A stretch of DNA of 64,000 bases from Coprobacter tertius (lineage in GTDB: Bacteria; Bacteroidota; Bacteroidia; Bacteroidales; Coprobacteraceae): NCBI RefSeq assembly GCF_024330105.1, contig NZ_JANDHW010000012.1, positions 32,526-96,525 of the forward strand, written 5' to 3'. Below, one piece after another: positions 61,229 through 64,000 of the stretch. Every line of letters begins with the position of its first letter. Position 1 is the first letter of the stretch. Both the position numbers and the translations under genes were made by a program. The notes under the pieces were generated by a model that did no database searches, was not told the DNA's origin, and saw nothing but the letters and a program-made list of their open reading frames with translations.

Positions 61229-62239
61229 ATGGAAAAATTATTGAGCGTTATAGTTCCTTTATTTAACGGTGAAAAATATATCGGGAAATGTTTGGAGTCG
61301 TTAATCCATCAGAATATAGAGCCGGAGAAATATGAAATACTCGTTATTAATGACGGATCGACGGATAACGGGGTAAAAATAGCAGAAAATTATTCGAAGG
61401 AATATTCTCAAATTAAAGTTATTACTCAGAAAAATGGAGGGTTATCTTCTGCGAGAAATACAGGAATAAGAAATTCTTCGGGACGGTATCTCTGTTTTGT
61501 CGATTCAGATGATTTCATAGTCGAAAATACATTAAAAAGTATATTGCAAATAGCGATAGATAATTATTTTGAGATTTTGACTTATGGTATTGTCGGGGGC
61601 CAGGAAGATGAATTTACCAATAAAAAATATTGCCGTAACTTTTCGGAGATAGAAGCTGCTCAATCGGGTATCCGGTACATTGCCGACCATAATTATAATA
61701 ATGGAGCTTGGTACTATCTTATCTCAAAAGACTTTATTATAAAACATAATTTATATTTCGAAGAGGGCCGTTATTGTGAAGACGGTATGTTTACGACAAA
61801 AGCTTTTTTATTGGCGGAAAGAATGTCGGCGGTTCATGCCGATGTATATTGTTATGTAAGGCATGCCGGAACGATAACTACCAGTAAGAATATGACTCAT
61901 TTGTTGAAAGTTATCGATGATTTTATTTACGCGATACATTATTTGACTTCTCTTATTGAAGAACATAAAAATAAAATGTCGGTAGCTTGTTATGAAAGAT
62001 GCATCAGCCGCCGGAATAGTTATCTATTCTTTCTTTTCATCAGAATGTATAAAAGCAATTTGCCCAACGCCCGGATAAAAGAGATCATCGGTAGTTTATC
62101 GGCGGAAGGATTATATCCCTTCGGGAGGATGCTGAAAAAAGATTATAAAAACAAGAAGTTTTCGATTCTTTGGTATATCATGAATCATAGAGGTTTATAT
62201 CTACTCCTGTGTCGATTTAATTCGATTTTAAAAAAATAA
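61229..62239 (+). CDS. GT2-family glycosyltransferase
   Basis: 336 residues: LSVIVPLFNGEKYIGKCLESL, YEILVINDGSTDNG, NTGIRNSSGRYLCFVDSDDFI (DxD). EDGMFTTKAF and a charged, hydrophobic end follow. It adds one sugar of the repeat unit; donor unknown. The next gene starts 1 base after its stop. Codon use is a little more AT-rich in the middle than in its neighbours. Confidence 0.92.
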   Translation: MEKLLSVIVPLFNGEKYIGKCLESLIHQNIEPEKYEILVINDGSTDNGVKIAENYSKEYSQIKVITQKNGGLSSARNTGIRNSSGRYLCFVDSDDFIVENTLKSILQIAIDNYFEILTYGIVGGQEDEFTNKKYCRNFSEIEAAQSGIRYIADHNYNNGAWYYLISKDFIIKHNLYFEEGRYCEDGMFTTKAFLLAERMSAVHADVYCYVRHAGTITTSKNMTHLLKVIDDFIYAIHYLTSLIEEHKNKMSVACYERCISRRNSYLFFLFIRMYKSNLPNARIKEIIGSLSAEGLYPFGRMLKKDYKNKKFSILWYIMNHRGLYLLLCRFNSILKK

Positions 62240-62240
62240 A

Positions 62241-63206
62241 ATGCTTGAGAATATTATTATTACTTCTGCCGGTAAACGGGTGAGTTTGGTGCGCCAGTTC
62301 CAGAACACATTAAAAAATAATTTTCCCGAAGCAAAAGTATTTACCACCGATGTGAATCCCCGTATGGCGCCTGCAGGGATTGTTTCCGATCGATGTTTTA
62401 CGGTGCCCCGGGTAACCGATGGCAATTATATCGATACGTTACTCGATATCTGTCTGAAAAATTCGGTAGGGATGATTATTCCTACAATTGATACCGAATT
62501 GCAGATTTTATCGGAGAATAAGGAACGGTTCGACGAGTACGGTATATGTACCGTTGTGTCTGATAAAAACTTTATCGGTATATGCCGGGATAAACGGAAT
62601 ACGGTAAAATTTTTTGAAGATCACGATATTCGCGTACCGGCTGAGATCGATAAGCATAATCCGGTATTTCCCCTTTTCGCCAAACCTTATGATGGCTCGT
62701 TGAGCAAAGATCTTTATCTGATCGAGAAACCGGAAGAGTTGACGCCCGATATCCTGAATCATCCGAAATTGATGTTTATGGAGTACATCGACAAAAAAGA
62801 ATACAAGGAATTTACGGTAGATATGTATTATGGGAAAGACCACCGGGTGAAATCGATCGTTCCCAGAGAACGTATCGAAATTCGTGCGGGAGAAATAAAT
62901 AAAGGTTATACCCGTAAAAATTTTTTGGTGGGGTTTTTAAAAGAACGTATGGAATATTTACCGGGAGTTATCGGATGTATATGTATTCAGTTATTTTATC
63001 GGGAGTCGGACAACGATGTGGTGGGTATAGAAATAAATCCCCGTTTCGGAGGCGGATATCCCTTATCGTATTATGCGAAAGCAAACTACCCAGAAAGCCT
63101 TATACAGGAATATTTTTTGAATCGGGCGATTTCTTATTCGGATACATGGTCGGATAATACCCTGATGTTACGATATGATTCGGAGGTGATCGTTTATGAA
63201 AAATAA
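62241..63206 (+). CDS. ATP-grasp protein, carbamoyl-phosphate-synthase-like
   Basis: 321 residues. N-terminal Rossmann-type part (ENIIITSAGKRVSLVRQF, FTTDVNPRMAPAGI), then ATP-grasp motifs FPLFAKPYDGSLSKDLY, FMEYIDKKEYKEFTVDMYYG and GIEINPRFGGGYPL. This form is found in many Bacteroidales capsule loci just before a HAD gene and a DegT aminotransferase, as here; together they may modify the 4-amino sugar of the repeat unit or supply its substituent. The exact reaction is unknown. It overlaps the HAD gene by 11 bases. Confidence 0.9.
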   Translation: MLENIIITSAGKRVSLVRQFQNTLKNNFPEAKVFTTDVNPRMAPAGIVSDRCFTVPRVTDGNYIDTLLDICLKNSVGMIIPTIDTELQILSENKERFDEYGICTVVSDKNFIGICRDKRNTVKFFEDHDIRVPAEIDKHNPVFPLFAKPYDGSLSKDLYLIEKPEELTPDILNHPKLMFMEYIDKKEYKEFTVDMYYGKDHRVKSIVPRERIEIRAGEINKGYTRKNFLVGFLKERMEYLPGVIGCICIQLFYRESDNDVVGIEINPRFGGGYPLSYYAKANYPESLIQEYFLNRAISYSDTWSDNTLMLRYDSEVIVYEK

Positions 63207-63855
63207 GATTGTTGTTTTCGATCTGGATGATACCTTATATAAAGAAATAGATTTTGTAAAATCCGCATTTAAGGAGATTGCCCGGTGGATAGAAAACAGA
63301 TATGATAAGACCGATATTTATCGTTTTATGTTGGCTTCTTACATACAGGGATTGAATGTGTTTGCGAGCCTGAATGAAACGTATAGGTTGGACGTGCCGA
63401 TCGACCTTTATTTAAAAAAATACCGGGAACATAAGCCGGATATCCGGTTATCGGAAGAGGTGGAAAATTTATTGGCAGCCATGTTGCGGACAGGAATTAC
63501 AATGGGGATGATAACCGATGGGAGAAGTTCGACTCAAACCAATAAAATAAAAGCGTTAGGACTGGATCGATTTATTTGTGAGGAAAATTGTATTATTTCA
63601 GAATCTTTCGGGCATTCTAAGCCCTCTCCAGAGGCATATCTATATTTTCAACGAAAATATGGAGATAAAGAATATTATTATGTAGGTGATAACATAGGGA
63701 AAGATTTTATTAGTCCGAATCGCTTGGGGTGGAGTACAGTGTGTTTGTTGGATGACGGACGTAATATTCACAAACAGTTTTCGGCCGAGGGCGAAATGAG
63801 AGCAAAATATGAAATTAAATCGTTTGACGAGTTAAAAACTGTCATCGGTGTATGA
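63196..63855 (+). CDS. HAD-family hydrolase of the sugar-modification trio
   Basis: 219 residues. Motif I VFDLDDTLYKEIDF (DxDxT), motif II MITDGRSST, Lys in the SKPSPEAY region, and motif IV YVGDNIGKDF. The cap is helical (C1 type), so a small-molecule phosphatase. It occurs with the preceding ATP-grasp gene and the following aminotransferase. It may remove phosphate from an activated intermediate, but the substrate is not known. Confidence 0.92.
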   Translation: MKNKIVVFDLDDTLYKEIDFVKSAFKEIARWIENRYDKTDIYRFMLASYIQGLNVFASLNETYRLDVPIDLYLKKYREHKPDIRLSEEVENLLAAMLRTGITMGMITDGRSSTQTNKIKALGLDRFICEENCIISESFGHSKPSPEAYLYFQRKYGDKEYYYVGDNIGKDFISPNRLGWSTVCLLDDGRNIHKQFSAEGEMRAKYEIKSFDELKTVIGV

Positions 63856-63945
63856 AATAAAGGATAAATCTTGTTTTTGTATATTCTGGGATTTATTTAA
63901 GAGAGTTGTAGATTATTCTTACTGATAAATAGTATTTTAAATGTC

Positions 63946-64000
63946 ATGAAACAGCGTATTTATCTATCTCTTGCACACATGGGCGGACGAGAGCAAGACT
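63946..64000 (+). CDS. Start of a WcfR-like DegT/DnrJ aminotransferase (cut by the window edge)
   Basis: The open frame from ATG 63946 begins MKQRIYLSLAHMGGREQD and runs off the window. IYLSxxHMxGxEQ is the opening of DegT-family sugar aminotransferases used for 4-amino-4,6-dideoxy sugars in capsule loci, such as WcfR, PglE and LegC. In B. fragilis PSA, WcfR makes the AATGal that the initiating transferase loads. Only 18 residues are visible, so the assignment rests on this motif and on the ATP-grasp/HAD context. Confidence 0.65.
   Translation, partial: MKQRIYLSLAHMGGREQD

Overview
The window looks like a chromosomal segment of a gut-type member of the order Bacteroidales. Pointers are the AT-rich sequence, intergenic -7 boxes of the Bacteroidetes form TAnnTTTG (on both strands), weak Shine-Dalgarno sites, and families concentrated in this order: a TonB-dependent receptor with an N-terminal carboxypeptidase-regulatory domain, DUF5686, DUF5689, an NVEALA-type peptide, a 6-bladed propeller lipoprotein, a SagB-like nitroreductase lipoprotein, and a Wzx/Wzy capsule locus. 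I cannot fix genus or species. No tRNA, rRNA, CRISPR array, insertion sequence or prophage was seen.

Left part (1-11.3 kb): mostly single genes. These are a YccF membrane protein, a D-lactate dehydrogenase-like enzyme, a hemerythrin/LuxR regulator pair, a lone serine-type sulfatase lipoprotein, a CYTH phosphatase, a DUF5686 outer-membrane protein, a nitroreductase lipoprotein, and an LpxH-like phosphoesterase followed by a glycosyltransferase.

11.4-24 kb: a PH-like membrane protein, then a minus-strand locus of NVEALA-type peptide, propeller lipoprotein, membrane thioredoxin-like protein and a secreted protein with four retropepsin-like lobes. Strong hairpins separate the cistrons of this locus. 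Next come a GT22-type mannosyltransferase, an orphan OadB-type sodium pump subunit with a small membrane partner, the flavodoxin/DUF2023 pair and class I aldolase.

24-41 kb: a five-gene minus-strand operon (TonB receptor, DUF5689 lipoprotein, choice-of-anchor lipoprotein, secreted endonuclease I, small lipoprotein) faces a secreted EEP nuclease/phosphatase. I read it as a possible DNA- or nucleotide-scavenging locus. After it come a BASS transporter with a PHP phosphoesterase split at an A AAA AAG slippery site, a Cof-type HAD phosphatase, a small TPR protein, a second secreted EEP protein, a GlsB-like membrane protein, a likely small RNA, and an ABC-F / YjbQ / flavodoxin-ferredoxin operon.

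41.3-64 kb: one long capsule or O-antigen-type cluster on the plus strand, running off the right edge. RfbA and RfbB make dTDP-4-keto-6-deoxyglucose. Tandem FdtA-like isomerases and DegT aminotransferases can turn this into 3-amino-3,6-dideoxy sugars (no rfbC or rfbD is present). WecB supplies ManNAc. Several glycosyltransferases, a pyruvyl transferase paired with an F420-hydrogenase-beta-like protein, two ATP-grasp enzymes and WbqC decorate the unit. A WcaJ/PglC-type sugar transferase probably starts it, and Wzx and an EpsG-type Wzy export and polymerise it. A strong internal promoter with a 250-base leader splits the cluster before wzx.
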